A stretch of DNA of 64,000 nucleotides from Paenibacillus_E oryzisoli_A (GCF_050467285.1 NZ_JBCMUN010000012.1:248001-312000), one strand, 5' to 3'. Counted from the stretch's first letter, positions 15,584 through 25,404 are shown. Made by a program: numbers and translations. Notes: generated by a model from the letters alone, not told the origin.

Positions 15584-16573
15584 ATGGCACTTCCTACGAT
15601 TCAATCTTATTCGATGCCGGTGGCGGCTGATCTGCCTGCAAACCGCGCTTTCTGGACACCCGATCCGCAAAGAGCCGTACTGCTCGTGCACGATATGCAG
15701 GCGTATTTCTTGAATGCGTACGACACCCAGCAGGCTCCGATTCCTGCATTGGTCGCGCACATTAAGGCACTGCTGGAGCAATGCCGCAAGCTGGGCGTTC
15801 CTGTCGTGTACACGGCGCAGCCGGGTGAACAATCGCGCGATGAGCGCGGGCTGCTGTTCGATTATTGGGGGGAGGGCATCAACAAAGCGCCGCATTTGAA
15901 ATATATCCTACCGGAGCTGGCGCCCGCGGAAGGTGACACGGTACTGGATAAATGGCGGTACAGCGCATTCCGCAAATCCAATCTGATCGACCTGATGAAG
16001 GCGCAAGGGCGCGATCAACTCATCATCACCGGCATCTACGCGCATATCGGCTGCATGATGACGGCGGCGGAGGCGTTTATGCAGGACATCCAGGCGTTTA
16101 TGGTGGCGGATGCGCTGGCGGATTTTTCGCTGGAGAACCATACGATGGCGATTACCTATGCGGCAAATCGCTGTGCGGTCGTGTTGACGACGGAGCAGGT
16201 GCAGGCACATTTGGGAGCCGAAGCTGGATCCGTAGCAGGAGCAGGTGTTGGATCTGATGCTGGGGCAGGGGCAGGGTCAGGAGCAGGAGCAGGAATTGGA
16301 TCTGGAGCTGGAGCCGCCGTTTGCGCTCACTTCCATGTCGATATCCTGCGTGAACAGGTGGCAAAACTGCTGTACGAAGCGCCGGAAAGTCTCGGCGACC
16401 ATGACCATCTCATCGACGTGCATGGGCTGGACTCGATCCGCGTCATGAGCCTGGTTGAAGCTTGGCGCCAGCAAGGGGCCGAAGTGACGTTCGTCGAACT
16501 GGCGGAGCAGCCGACACTTGCGAGTTGGAGCGAGCTTTTGCAATCCAAAACCAAAGTGGGCGTCCACGCCTAG
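15584..16573 (+). CDS. dhbB: Isochorismatase with aryl carrier protein domain
   Basis: Bifunctional: the N-terminal isochorismatase (residues 1-210; VLLVHDMQAYF, DKWRYSAF, ITGIYAHIGC) makes 2,3-dihydro-DHB, and the C-terminal aryl carrier domain (about 248-320; HGLDSIRVMSL, Ser284 for phosphopantetheine) carries DHB to DhbF. Between them, residues 211-246 are an unusual Gly/Ala/Ser repeat encoded by GGAGCA-type repeats. The frame opens at 15491, but the ATG at 15584 gives the family N-terminus (MALPTIQSYSMP) and has AAAAGAGGT upstream. Confidence 0.94.
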   Translation: MALPTIQSYSMPVAADLPANRAFWTPDPQRAVLLVHDMQAYFLNAYDTQQAPIPALVAHIKALLEQCRKLGVPVVYTAQPGEQSRDERGLLFDYWGEGINKAPHLKYILPELAPAEGDTVLDKWRYSAFRKSNLIDLMKAQGRDQLIITGIYAHIGCMMTAAEAFMQDIQAFMVADALADFSLENHTMAITYAANRCAVVLTTEQVQAHLGAEAGSVAGAGVGSDAGAGAGSGAGAGIGSGAGAAVCAHFHVDILREQVAKLLYEAPESLGDHDHLIDVHGLDSIRVMSLVEAWRQQGAEVTFVELAEQPTLASWSELLQSKTKVGVHA

Positions 16574-16594
16574 AACGGGAAGGAGATGACCGCG

Positions 16595-19500
16595 ATGCTA
16601 GTCGCTTCAACGGTTCGGCGTGCGTTATCGGGGGCTCAGGCGGGAATTTGGTATGCCCAGCAGCTCGATCCGCACAATCCGATGTATAACACGGGCGAAT
16701 ATGTCGATATTCACGGTCCCGTGGACCGTATGACTTTTGAGGCTGCGCTTCGCCAGGTGCTGGTGGAGGCGGAGGCGCTGCATGTCCAGTTCGAAGAGGA
16801 CCACGAAGGGCCTTGGCAGGTGCTTGCCCCGAATGCCGGATGGACGCTGGAATATGTAGATTTGAGCGGAGAACGGAATCCTCTCGAGCAGGCGAAGGCA
16901 TGGATGAACGCCGATTTAAGCCGGCCTTGCGAGCTCACGGAAGGGCCGCTTTTTACGGAAGCTTTGTTTAAAATAGGACCGGAACGTTACCTGTGGTATC
17001 AGCGCATTCATCATATCGTCATAGACGGATATGGGTTCTCTTTGCTGACGAAGCGTGTGGCGCAGGTGTACACGGCGATGCTGCAGCATCAGCCTTACTT
17101 GAACGGGGGCTTCGGCTCCTGGCAGCGCGTGCTGGACGAAGATGAGAGCTACCGCAGCTCGGACAAAGCGGAAGCGGACCGCCGCTTCTGGCTGGATCGT
17201 TTCGCTGACGAGCCGGATGCGGTCAGCTTGTCCGACCGCACTCCGCGCAGCTCGCACCGGGTCGTGCGGCAGTCGGCGGAGCTTTCCGCCGCCGAGGCGT
17301 CGAGCCTGCGCCAATCCGCACAGCTGCATAACGCCTCTTGGCCGGACGTCGTTCTGGCTGCGGCTGCTTCCTATTTGCACCGCCTGGCGGGCGCGGAGGA
17401 CGTCATCCTCGGCTTGCCGATGATGAGCCGCCTCGGCTCGGTGTCGCTGAACACGCCAGGCATGGTCATGAACATTGTACCGCTGCGCGTGCACGTCAGA
17501 CCTGCGATGGAGCTGTCGGAGCTGGTGCGCCAAATTGCCCGTGAAATTCGCGAGGTGCGCAAGCATCAAGGCTATCGGCACGAGGAGCTGCGCCGCGATC
17601 TGAAGCGGGTCGGCGACGCCCGCAAATTGTTCGGCCCGATGATCAATATTATGCCTTTTGACAGCGGGTTGCAGTTTAACCGGGCACAAGGTTATAAACA
17701 TAATTTATCGGCCGGGCCAGTCGATGATGTGGCGATCAACGTGTACCCCAATTCGGAGGGCACCGGGCTGCAAATCGATCTCGACGGGAACCCCGAGCTG
17801 TACACAGAAGATGAGCTGCGCGCGCATCACCGCCGATTCATTCATTTCCTGGGGAATGTTGCAGGGGCGCAGCCTCATGAACCGGTCGGTGCGATTGAGC
17901 TGCTGGAAGAAGGAGAACGCGCAGACGGCTTGACGCGCTGGAATGATACGTCCAAGTTGGTGCCGCAGGCGCGTACGGTCGATCTGTTCGAGGAGCAGGT
18001 GCTGCGCACGCCTAGCGGTGTTGCGCTCGTCCATGAGGAAGACGCAGTCTCCTATGCGGAGCTTAACGCTCGTGCGAACCGACTCGCACGCTTCCTGATC
18101 GAGCGCGGGGCAGGTCCTCAGCGCATCATTGCGATTGCGGTGCCGCGCTCGGTGGACATGATCGTCAGCATGCTGGCCGTGCACAAAACAGGCGCAGGCT
18201 ACCTGCCGCTGGACATCGATTTCCCGGCGGATCGCATCGCGTATATGGTGGAGGATGCGCAGGCGCTGGTGACGCTGACGACAGCCGAGGTGGCCGCCAA
18301 GCTGCCGCAGCCTGCATCTGTGGAGGCGCGCCATGCGCTGATCGAGCTGGACGGCACGACGGTTCAGTCCGTGCTGGGCAGCTATGCGGAGTCGAACGTG
18401 ACGGAGCAGGAGCGTGTGGGGACGGTACGTCTGAATGACCCGGCGTACATCCTGTACACATCCGGTTCAACAGGCAAACCCAAAGGCGTGGTCATCCCTT
18501 ACGCCGCCTTGACGAATTTCCTGCTGTCCATGGGCGAACAGTTCAAATTAACGACGCAGGATCGCCTGCTGGCGGTAACGACGATTTCTTTCGATATTTC
18601 GATTCTCGAGATTTTTATGCCGCTGCTTAGCGGTGCACAGCTCATCGTCGCGAACAAACGGACGATTCAGGATGCTGCAGAATTGTCACAGTTGATTCAG
18701 ACGTCGGGTGCGACGCTTATGCAGGCGACGCCTTCGCTTTGGCATGCTTTGGTGGAGCAGGCGCCGGACGGCTTGCATGGTCTTCGCGTGTTGGTCGGCG
18801 GCGAGGCGTTGTCCGGCAGCTTGCTGCACGATTTGCAGGCGCTCGGCTGCGAAGTAACGAATTTGTACGGCCCGACGGAGACGACGATCTGGTCGACGAG
18901 CATCGCGTACGAACCGAGCGTCAGCGTGCCGAAGCCGTCCATCGGGCGGCCGCTGTGGAACACGCAGCTGTTCATTTTGGACAGCGGCTTGCAGCCGGTG
19001 CCGCTCGGCGTGACTGGCGATCTCTATATTGCCGGCGACGGTCTGGCGCTTGGCTACTGGCAGCGTCCGGGGCTGACGGCGGAGCGTTTTGTCGCGAATC
19101 CGTACGGTCCTCCGGGTTCCCGTATGTATCGCACCGGCGACATGGCCCGCTGGCTGCCGGATGGAACGGTGGACTACTGCGGACGTGCCGATCATCAGAT
19201 CAAAATCCGCGGTTTCCGCATCGAAATTTCCGAGATTGAAGCGGTGCTGGCGAGCTATCCAGGCCTGGTGCAGGGCGCTGTCGTGGTTCGGGAAGATCAG
19301 CCGGGGGATAAAAGGCTGGTCGCTTACTTCGTAGCCGGCGAAGCGGTAGATCTCGCGCAGCTGCGCGATCATATGGCGGCGGTGCTGCCCGACTACATGG
19401 TGCCTTCGGCGTTCGTCGCGATGGAGGAGTTCCCGCAGACGCCGAATGGCAAGCTGGACCGCAAGGCGTTGCCGGCGCCGCATTACTTGGCGGGATCGGC

Positions 19501-22500
19501 GGGACGCACTGCCCGCACGCCGCAGGAGGAAATGCTCTGCGAGCTGTTCGCCGAGGTGCTCGGACTGCCAAAAGTCGGCATCGACGACGACTTCTTCGAT
19601 CTCGGCGGGCACTCCTTGCTCGCCGGCCGCTTGGTCAGCCGCATCCGCGAAGGCCTGCAGGTCGAGCTGGGCATCGCTGCCTTGTTCGAAGCGCCTACGG
19701 TAGCGGGCATCGCCAAACGGATCGACACCGCCGCTGCGGCGAGACCGGCGATTCGCCCGGATGTGCGTCCGGCGGACGTTCCGCTCTCTTTTGCCCAACG
19801 CCGCTTGTGGTTCTTGAACTGCCTTGAGGGGCCGAGCCCGACGTACAATATTCCGCTGGTCGCTCGTCTCAGCGGGCCGCTCAATCCGGCTGCGCTGGAG
19901 GCGGCTTTGCAGGATGTCGTTCGGCGTCATGAGACGCTGCGGACGATTTTTCCGGAGCAAAATGGCGCTTCTGCGCAGCTCGTGCTGGATGCCGATGCCT
20001 GCGAAGTGAAGCTGCTCGTCGCTGAAGTGGCGGAAGATGAGCTGGCTGATGAACTGGCGGTCGCCGTGCGCTACGGCTTCGATCTGGCGAAGGAGTTGTC
20101 GTTCCGCGCGCATCTGTATGTGCTTGGACCGGAGGAGCATGTGCTGCTCCTGCTGCTGCATCATATTGTCGGCGACGGTTGGTCGCTGGACACGCTGACC
20201 CGTGATTTGACCGCTGCCTACGAGGCGCGCGTAAAAGGGGAATCGCCGGCCTGGTCGCCGCTGCCTTTGCAGTATGCCGACTATGCGCTGTGGCAAGAGC
20301 AACTGCTCGGCAACGAGAGCGACCCGAACAGCCTCATCGCACGTCAAGTCGCCTTTTGGAAGGAAACGCTGCGGGCGCTGCCGGATCAGTTGGAGCTGCC
20401 GACGGATTATCCGCGTCCTGCGGAATCCACGCATGTGGGGGACACGATTACCGTGCGGCTGCCGGCTGAACTGCATGTGCGCTTGCTGGCGCTGGCCAGG
20501 GAGACGCGCACAAGCCTGTTCATGGTTGTGCAGGCGGGGCTCGCCTCGCTTTTCACCCGTTTGGGCGGAGGGACGGACATCCCGCTCGGAAGTCCGATTG
20601 CCGGCCGCAACGACGATGCGCTCAGCGATCTGGTCGGTCTCTTCATCAATACGATTATTTTGCGTACGGATACGTCCGGCGACCCGAGTTTTAGAGAATT
20701 GCTGGAGCGGGTGCGGGCGACGAATCTGGCCGCATATGAGCATCAGGATGTACCGTTCGAACGACTGGTAGAGATTCTCAATCCGCCGCGTTCCCGGGCA
20801 AGACATCCGCTGTTCCAAATCATGCTGGCGTTCCAAAACACACCGTCACCTCAGCTGCCGCTCAGCGAGGTGACGGCCGACTTAAGGCTGGATACCGTTG
20901 GTCGGGCAAAATTCGATCTGACCATCGAGTTCAGGGAGCGCAAGCTTGCTGACGGCAGGCCAGACGGTATTGACGGCTGGTTTGAATACACCAGCGATTT
21001 GTATGAGCGCCGGACGGTTGAAAAGCTGGCAGCCCGCCTGCAGCTCCTGCTGGAGCAAGCTTGGGCGGCGCCGGATAAGCCAATCGGATTGCTGGATATT
21101 TTGACAGCTGAGGAGATTACCGCTCGTTCGGTTCAGGCTGCTCCTGTAGAGGACGCTTGGGCAGGCCGCAACCTCGTAGAGTTGTTCCAGGAGCAGGTCG
21201 AGAAGCATCCGGATGCAGTGGCGGTGACGTATGAGGGTGAAGCGTTGACCTATGCCGAGCTCAATGTCCGGTCGAATCAATTGGCGCATTACTTGATCTC
21301 TCGCGGCATTGGTCCCGAGCACATTGTTGGATTGCTGCTTCCGCGCTCGACGAACATGATGGTAGGCGTACTGGCGGTGCTCAAAGCTGGCGCAGGCTAC
21401 TTGCCGCTTGATCCGGACTATCCGCTCGATCGCCTCATGTTCATGCTGGAGGATACGCAGCCTGCTTGCGTGATCGGCTGTCTCGACACGGCGTCCGTGC
21501 TGGAAGGGGAAGAGGTGCTGCTGATTGACGAGCCGCAGACCAGCGAGCTATTGAGCCGTTATCTGGAGACGGATCCGGCAGACAGCGATCGTGCAGCGCC
21601 TTTGACAACGGAGAACGTGGCCTACATCATCTACACGTCCGGTTCCACGGGCAAGCCGAAAGGCGTCGTCATTCCGCACAGCAACGTGGTGCGCTTGTTC
21701 TCTTCGACCGACCACTGGTACAGCTTTGGGGCGCAGGATGTGTGGACGCTGTTCCATTCCTATGCGTTCGATTTCTCGGTCTGGGAAATGTGGGGCGCGC
21801 TGCTGTACGGCGGCAAGCTCGTAGTAGTCCCGCACAGGACGTCGCGTTCACCGGAGGCGTTCCTGGAGCTGCTCTGCGAGGAGCGCGTGACGGTGCTCAA
21901 TCAGACGCCTTCCGCTTTTTATCAGCTCATGCAGGCGGATAAAGAAAATGCAGAGCTCGGGCAGAAGCTGGCGCTGAGGTATGTGATTTTTGGCGGCGAG
22001 GCGTTGGATCTCGGGCATTTGCGCGACTGGTACGATCGGCATGACGAGAAAGCGCCGCTGCTTGTGAACATGTACGGCATTACGGAAACGACGGTGCACG
22101 TGAGTTACTACCCGCTGTCGCGGGCGCAGACGGAAAGCAAGGCGAGCAGCCTAATTGGCGGAGCGATTCCAGACCTTCAGGTATACGTGCTCGACAGCTA
22201 CATGCAGCATGTGCCGACGGGCGTAACCGGCGAAATGTACGTAGCGGGCGCAGGGCTTGCGCGTGGTTATTGGAAGCGTCCGGGCCTGACGGCGGACCGG
22301 TTCCTTGCTGATCCTTATGGTGCTCCAGGGTCGCGGATGTACCGGACGGGCGACTTGGCCCGCTGGCTCGAAGACGGCACGCTGGATTATCTCGGACGGA
22401 TCGACCATCAGGTCAAAATCCGCGGCTTCCGCATCGAGCTCGGCGAAATCGAAGCGGTCACGGCTCAGGTGGACGGCGTGTCCAAGGCGATTGTTCTGGC

Positions 22501-23770
22501 GCGTGAGGACATTCCCGGCGATAAAAGGCTCGTCGCCTACATTGTTCCCGAAGCCGGAGCCGAGCTGGATACGAACGCGCTGCGCCAGCATGCATCGGAG
22601 GCGCTGCCGAACTACATGGTGCCTTCCGCGTTCGTCGTGATGCCGGAGCTGCCGCTCACGGTCAACGGCAAGCTGGACCGTAAGGTGTTCCCGGCACCGG
22701 ATTTCTCGTCGGCGGCAGGGGGCCGCGGTCCGCGGACGCCGCAGGAGGAAATCCTGTGCGACCTGTACGCCGAGACGCTCGGTCTGACGAAAGTCGGCAT
22801 CGACGACGGTTTCTTCGATCTTGGCGGCCACTCGCTGCTCGCGGTGAAGCTGATGAGTGGCATCCGCGAAGCGCTGGGCGTGTCGCTCAGCATCGGGACG
22901 CTGTTCGAAGCGCCGACGGTGGCTGGGCTTGCAGCCCGCCTTGAAGGCGGCGACAGCGATGGCGCGCTGGACGTGCTGCTGCCGCTGCGTCGCAGCGGGA
23001 AGCACTCGCCGTTCTTCTGCATTCATCCGGCGGGCGGTCTGAGCTGGTGCTACGCGGGTCTAATGAAATCGCTCGGACCGGACTATCCGGTCTACGGCTT
23101 GCAGGCCCGGGGCATTGCGCGACCGGAGCCGCTGCCGGGCGATTTGATGGAGATGGCGGCCGATTATATCGCGCACATCCGCTCCGTGCAGCCGCACGGC
23201 CCGTACTACCTGCTCGGCTGGTCGCTCGGCGGCAACGTGGCGCATGCGATTGCGTCCCTGCTGCAAGCGGATGGTGAGGAAATCGCGCTGCTCGTGATGC
23301 TGGACGCCTTCCCGAGCCACTTCCTGCCGATCAGCGAAGGACCGAACGAGGAAGAGGCGCTGATCGCCTTGCTCGCGCTGGGCGGGTATGACCCGGACAG
23401 CTTGGGCGGCGACCGAAAGCTGGATATGGAGGCTGCGGTGGAAATTCTTCGCAGCGACGGCAGCGCACTCGCGAGCCTGGAGCCTGAGGTGATCATGAGC
23501 CTCAAAGACACGTATGTGAACTCCGTGCGGATTCTCGGCGCGTATCGTCCGGGGCCGTACAAAGGCGATCTGCTTTTTGTTCACTCGACGGTTATTCCGG
23601 ACTGGTTCACGCCGATCTCGCCGAGCACGTGGCAGCCTTACATTACCGGCTCCATCGAGCAGCATGACCTGGCATGCCGGCACAAAGATTTGTGCCAGCC
23701 AGGGCCGCTGACCGACATTGGACGGATTATTTCCCGGAAATTGGCGGAGATGCATGGTGGGGAGCGGTAG
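16595..23770 (+). CDS. dhbF: Bacillibactin non-ribosomal peptide synthetase (dimodular)
   Basis: Assembles (DHB-Gly-Thr)3 lactone. About 2,391 residues in the order C1 (HHIVIDGYGF), A1, T1 (DLGGHSLLAGRL), C2 (HHIVGDGWSLD), A2, T2 (DLGGHSLLAVKL), thioesterase (GWSLGGN; catalytic Ser). The A1 pocket, read from FDISILE, MQATP, LVGGEA and NLYGPTETTIW, gives D-I-L-Q-L-G-L-I-W, the Gly code of B. subtilis DhbF. A2, from FDFSVWE, NQTP, IFGGEA and MYGITETTVHV, gives D-F-W-N-I-G-M-V-H, the Thr code. The ATG at 16586 touches AAGGAG, so the ATG at 16595 is used. T domains need the PPTase; A domains probably need the MbtH-like protein downstream. Confidence 0.96.
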   Translation: MLVASTVRRALSGAQAGIWYAQQLDPHNPMYNTGEYVDIHGPVDRMTFEAALRQVLVEAEALHVQFEEDHEGPWQVLAPNAGWTLEYVDLSGERNPLEQAKAWMNADLSRPCELTEGPLFTEALFKIGPERYLWYQRIHHIVIDGYGFSLLTKRVAQVYTAMLQHQPYLNGGFGSWQRVLDEDESYRSSDKAEADRRFWLDRFADEPDAVSLSDRTPRSSHRVVRQSAELSAAEASSLRQSAQLHNASWPDVVLAAAASYLHRLAGAEDVILGLPMMSRLGSVSLNTPGMVMNIVPLRVHVRPAMELSELVRQIAREIREVRKHQGYRHEELRRDLKRVGDARKLFGPMINIMPFDSGLQFNRAQGYKHNLSAGPVDDVAINVYPNSEGTGLQIDLDGNPELYTEDELRAHHRRFIHFLGNVAGAQPHEPVGAIELLEEGERADGLTRWNDTSKLVPQARTVDLFEEQVLRTPSGVALVHEEDAVSYAELNARANRLARFLIERGAGPQRIIAIAVPRSVDMIVSMLAVHKTGAGYLPLDIDFPADRIAYMVEDAQALVTLTTAEVAAKLPQPASVEARHALIELDGTTVQSVLGSYAESNVTEQERVGTVRLNDPAYILYTSGSTGKPKGVVIPYAALTNFLLSMGEQFKLTTQDRLLAVTTISFDISILEIFMPLLSGAQLIVANKRTIQDAAELSQLIQTSGATLMQATPSLWHALVEQAPDGLHGLRVLVGGEALSGSLLHDLQALGCEVTNLYGPTETTIWSTSIAYEPSVSVPKPSIGRPLWNTQLFILDSGLQPVPLGVTGDLYIAGDGLALGYWQRPGLTAERFVANPYGPPGSRMYRTGDMARWLPDGTVDYCGRADHQIKIRGFRIEISEIEAVLASYPGLVQGAVVVREDQPGDKRLVAYFVAGEAVDLAQLRDHMAAVLPDYMVPSAFVAMEEFPQTPNGKLDRKALPAPHYLAGSAGRTARTPQEEMLCELFAEVLGLPKVGIDDDFFDLGGHSLLAGRLVSRIREGLQVELGIAALFEAPTVAGIAKRIDTAAAARPAIRPDVRPADVPLSFAQRRLWFLNCLEGPSPTYNIPLVARLSGPLNPAALEAALQDVVRRHETLRTIFPEQNGASAQLVLDADACEVKLLVAEVAEDELADELAVAVRYGFDLAKELSFRAHLYVLGPEEHVLLLLLHHIVGDGWSLDTLTRDLTAAYEARVKGESPAWSPLPLQYADYALWQEQLLGNESDPNSLIARQVAFWKETLRALPDQLELPTDYPRPAESTHVGDTITVRLPAELHVRLLALARETRTSLFMVVQAGLASLFTRLGGGTDIPLGSPIAGRNDDALSDLVGLFINTIILRTDTSGDPSFRELLERVRATNLAAYEHQDVPFERLVEILNPPRSRARHPLFQIMLAFQNTPSPQLPLSEVTADLRLDTVGRAKFDLTIEFRERKLADGRPDGIDGWFEYTSDLYERRTVEKLAARLQLLLEQAWAAPDKPIGLLDILTAEEITARSVQAAPVEDAWAGRNLVELFQEQVEKHPDAVAVTYEGEALTYAELNVRSNQLAHYLISRGIGPEHIVGLLLPRSTNMMVGVLAVLKAGAGYLPLDPDYPLDRLMFMLEDTQPACVIGCLDTASVLEGEEVLLIDEPQTSELLSRYLETDPADSDRAAPLTTENVAYIIYTSGSTGKPKGVVIPHSNVVRLFSSTDHWYSFGAQDVWTLFHSYAFDFSVWEMWGALLYGGKLVVVPHRTSRSPEAFLELLCEERVTVLNQTPSAFYQLMQADKENAELGQKLALRYVIFGGEALDLGHLRDWYDRHDEKAPLLVNMYGITETTVHVSYYPLSRAQTESKASSLIGGAIPDLQVYVLDSYMQHVPTGVTGEMYVAGAGLARGYWKRPGLTADRFLADPYGAPGSRMYRTGDLARWLEDGTLDYLGRIDHQVKIRGFRIELGEIEAVTAQVDGVSKAIVLAREDIPGDKRLVAYIVPEAGAELDTNALRQHASEALPNYMVPSAFVVMPELPLTVNGKLDRKVFPAPDFSSAAGGRGPRTPQEEILCDLYAETLGLTKVGIDDGFFDLGGHSLLAVKLMSGIREALGVSLSIGTLFEAPTVAGLAARLEGGDSDGALDVLLPLRRSGKHSPFFCIHPAGGLSWCYAGLMKSLGPDYPVYGLQARGIARPEPLPGDLMEMAADYIAHIRSVQPHGPYYLLGWSLGGNVAHAIASLLQADGEEIALLVMLDAFPSHFLPISEGPNEEEALIALLALGGYDPDSLGGDRKLDMEAAVEILRSDGSALASLEPEVIMSLKDTYVNSVRILGAYRPGPYKGDLLFVHSTVIPDWFTPISPSTWQPYITGSIEQHDLACRHKDLCQPGPLTDIGRIISRKLAEMHGGER

Positions 23771-23772
23771 GT

Positions 23773-23853
23773 GGAAGGAGATGGGGGGACTGGTGCAGGG
23801 TGGTGAGGAGTAGGAGGAAGGAGATATGTGACTGGTGTAGGGCGGGTGAGAGT
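23773..23853. repeat. Purine-rich direct repeat after dhbF
   Basis: GGAAGGAG followed by a related G-rich stretch containing ACTGGTGYAGGG occurs at 23773 and again 43 bp later at 23816, about 35 bases long. It begins within a few bases of the dhbF stop. It looks like a recent short duplication; no gene starts from either purine block. Confidence 0.55.
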
Positions 23854-24009
23854 TGCGGGAGTTGCAGGAGTTCAGGGACGATTCCGCTGAGCAGCGCCGC
23901 TTTTCCGGGAAGGGTGGCGAAGTAGTATTGCGGTGTGGTATGGCCTGGCTAGTCTGGCCAGGCCCGACATACTCTGGATACCGCTGCCGTCCCCCTGCTC
24001 CGTCCAAAA

Positions 24010-24187
24010 CCTGCAGAAAAGCAGGAATTTTCTCTCGCACCGTGCTGATTTAAGGTAAAAGCTGCGAAAAAGCAGGATTTTTCGAAAAAATTGCATGATT
24101 TTGCGGAAGTGGTGTTTAAAACCTGCTTATTTGCAGGCATTTCCCTTAAAACATGCCAAGAGGAGAAAAAGCCTGCCATTTCGCAGG
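24010..24187. repeat. Four-dyad intergenic array, word family C (copy 1)
   Basis: The hairpin word CCTGC-N6-GCAGG occurs at centres 24017.5, 24068.5 (one mismatch), 24129.5 and 24179.5, spaced 51, 61 and 50 bp. It lies between dhbF and the mbtH-like gene. The same word with almost the same spacing recurs at 41471-41648. Apart from this and the preceding short repeat, the gap 23771-24282 holds nothing I can identify. Confidence 0.87.
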
Positions 24188-24282
24188 CATTTGTGAGCTC
24201 GGGTAGACGATGTCTCCCGATTTTGATGAAAAAGATACAAACTCGGACGTTCGAACTATAGATAAGATGAGGAGGATTTCCC

Positions 24283-24492
24283 ATGAGCAATCCTTTTGAA
24301 GCGACGAAAGATAAATTCTACGTACTTGTGAATGAGCAGGGGCAGTATTCGCTGTGGCCGGCTTTTGCCCACGTGCCAGCAGGGTGGACGAAGCATTATG
24401 AAGCGGGACGCGATGCGTGCCTTGCTTATATTGAAGAAAACTGGACGGATATGCATCCGCAGGTGGCCGCGCCTCAAGCGGCAAGCGTATGA
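24283..24492 (+). CDS. mbtH: MbtH-like NRPS accessory protein
   Basis: Small (69 residues) activator of adenylation domains. FYVLVNEQGQYSLWPAF, VPAGW and CLAYIEENWTDMHP carry the conserved Trp and NWTDMRP-like signature of the family. It presumably binds the DhbF A domains. GAGGAGG lies 7-8 nt before the ATG. It sits 512 bases after dhbF on the same strand, so it may be the last gene of the operon or have its own promoter. Confidence 0.95.
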   Translation: MSNPFEATKDKFYVLVNEQGQYSLWPAFAHVPAGWTKHYEAGRDACLAYIEENWTDMHPQVAAPQAASV

Positions 24493-24586
24493 CGAGAGCG
24501 AGAAAGGACCGGAGGAGAAAGCGGCAAGAGCAAGTTTCAGCATTGGAAACACAAGAGGGGACGTCGACGGGAGGTTGGGTACGAGT

Positions 24587-24889
24587 AACAGGGGTGTGGC
24601 CGTCATTGGCAGCATCCTCGCTGCCAGGACGGGCGGCTCGTCGGCTGGCGCAGCCGCCGACGCAGCCCTGAGCGCGGCGCCTAGCGCGCTCGGGTATCAG
24701 GCCGCGCTGCTCGCCGCGGCCGGGTTCCTGGCGCTGGCGTGGGGCCTCGCCCTCACGCTGCGCGAAGCCGATACGGCCGGGGTGCTCGCGCGCCGGCCGC
24801 AACCACCCGCACCCAGCGCGGCGCCGGGTGCAAGCCCAGCCGCCTCCGTAGCGGCGGCAACCCCATCACGGCCGCCGGCATCCACCTAG
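24587..24889 (+). pseudogene. Probable remnant: C-terminal end of an MFS exporter
   Basis: In the frame ending at 24889, NRGVAVIGSILAARTGG followed by an Ala-rich stretch and LGYQAALLAAAGFLALAWGL reads like the last two membrane segments and cytoplasmic tail of a DHA2/EmrB-type drug exporter. The rest of the gene is missing: upstream the frame runs antiphase through mbtH, and there is no start. In several Bacillus bacillibactin clusters an MFS exporter gene follows mbtH, so this may be what is left of the siderophore exporter. The assignment rests on motif reading only. Confidence 0.5.
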
Positions 24890-24902
24890 GCGGCACCACC
24901 AA

Positions 24903-24934
24903 AAACCCCCTCAGCGGCGCTGAGGGGGTTTTCA
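24903..24934. terminator. Bidirectional terminator
   Basis: AAACCCCCTCAGCG and CGCTGAGGGGGTTTT form a nearly perfect stem with flanking A and T runs. It serves the siderophore side on the plus strand and the small membrane-protein gene on the minus strand. Confidence 0.92.
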
Positions 24935-24941
24935 TCGATAT

Positions 24942-25160
24942 TCACTTCACCGCATAATACATAAAAGCCCCTAAAGCGAGCAAACCTGCCGCAATCGACA
25001 CAACGTAAAGGGCAGTCAGCCGCGCCCATTTGGTTCCTGTTTTTTGAAAGTAAGTCTGGTCGCCTTCGGCGTTCCTGCGGGAAAAACCGATCATCACGGT
25101 GCTGACAAGCCCGAACAATATAAGAATGAAGAAAATCGCATAATAGGTGTACAAGTTCAT
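24942..25160 (-). CDS. Small two-helix membrane protein
   Basis: The 72-residue protein starts MNLYTYYAIFFILILFGLVSTVMIG, followed by a polar loop (SRRNAEGDQTYFQKTGTKW) and a second helix. The open frame extends 61 codons further upstream, but composition there is unlike a protein and the ATG at 25160 is preceded by AGGATGGTG. The family is unknown. It is divergent from the MocR-type gene and ends against a terminator. Confidence 0.7.
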   Translation of the reverse strand: MNLYTYYAIFFILILFGLVSTVMIGFSRRNAEGDQTYFQKTGTKWARLTALYVVSIAAGLLALGAFMYYAVK

Positions 25161-25254
25161 AGAAGAATCACCATCCTGCCAAAGGGTTTGAAAACGATGA
25201 CTACGAGATTGATTATAACGAACGATCGCTGAAAACACATCATCCACTTTTTCA

Positions 25255-25283
25255 TTGCAGCACCCATCCAATTCGCTTAAAAT
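25255..25283 (+). promoter_or_regulatory. Promoter of the MocR-type gene
   Basis: TTGCAG (25255-25260), a 17-bp spacer and TAAAAT (25278-25283), about 120 bases before the start codon at 25405. Confidence 0.6.
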
Positions 25284-25404
25284 ACAGGGAAAATGCGTGT
25301 TTTTCAGCTTGTCAGCCCAACCACTAGACGGAAAATGTGACAATCCGGCTACATTTGGACAGCGTGACGGCGCGGCAGGCCGGAAAAAGAGAGGTTGTCA
25401 TTCG

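Noticed and set aside
18686..20836. A 716-codon open frame antisense to dhbF
   Set aside because: It lies wholly inside a highly conserved NRPS gene, has no ribosome binding site or recognisable domain, and is explained by GC-rich codon periodicity.
23942..23964. GGCCTGG/CCAGGCC hairpin as the dhb operon terminator
   Set aside because: It has a 7-bp stem but no T run, and mbtH follows on the same strand; function is unsupported.
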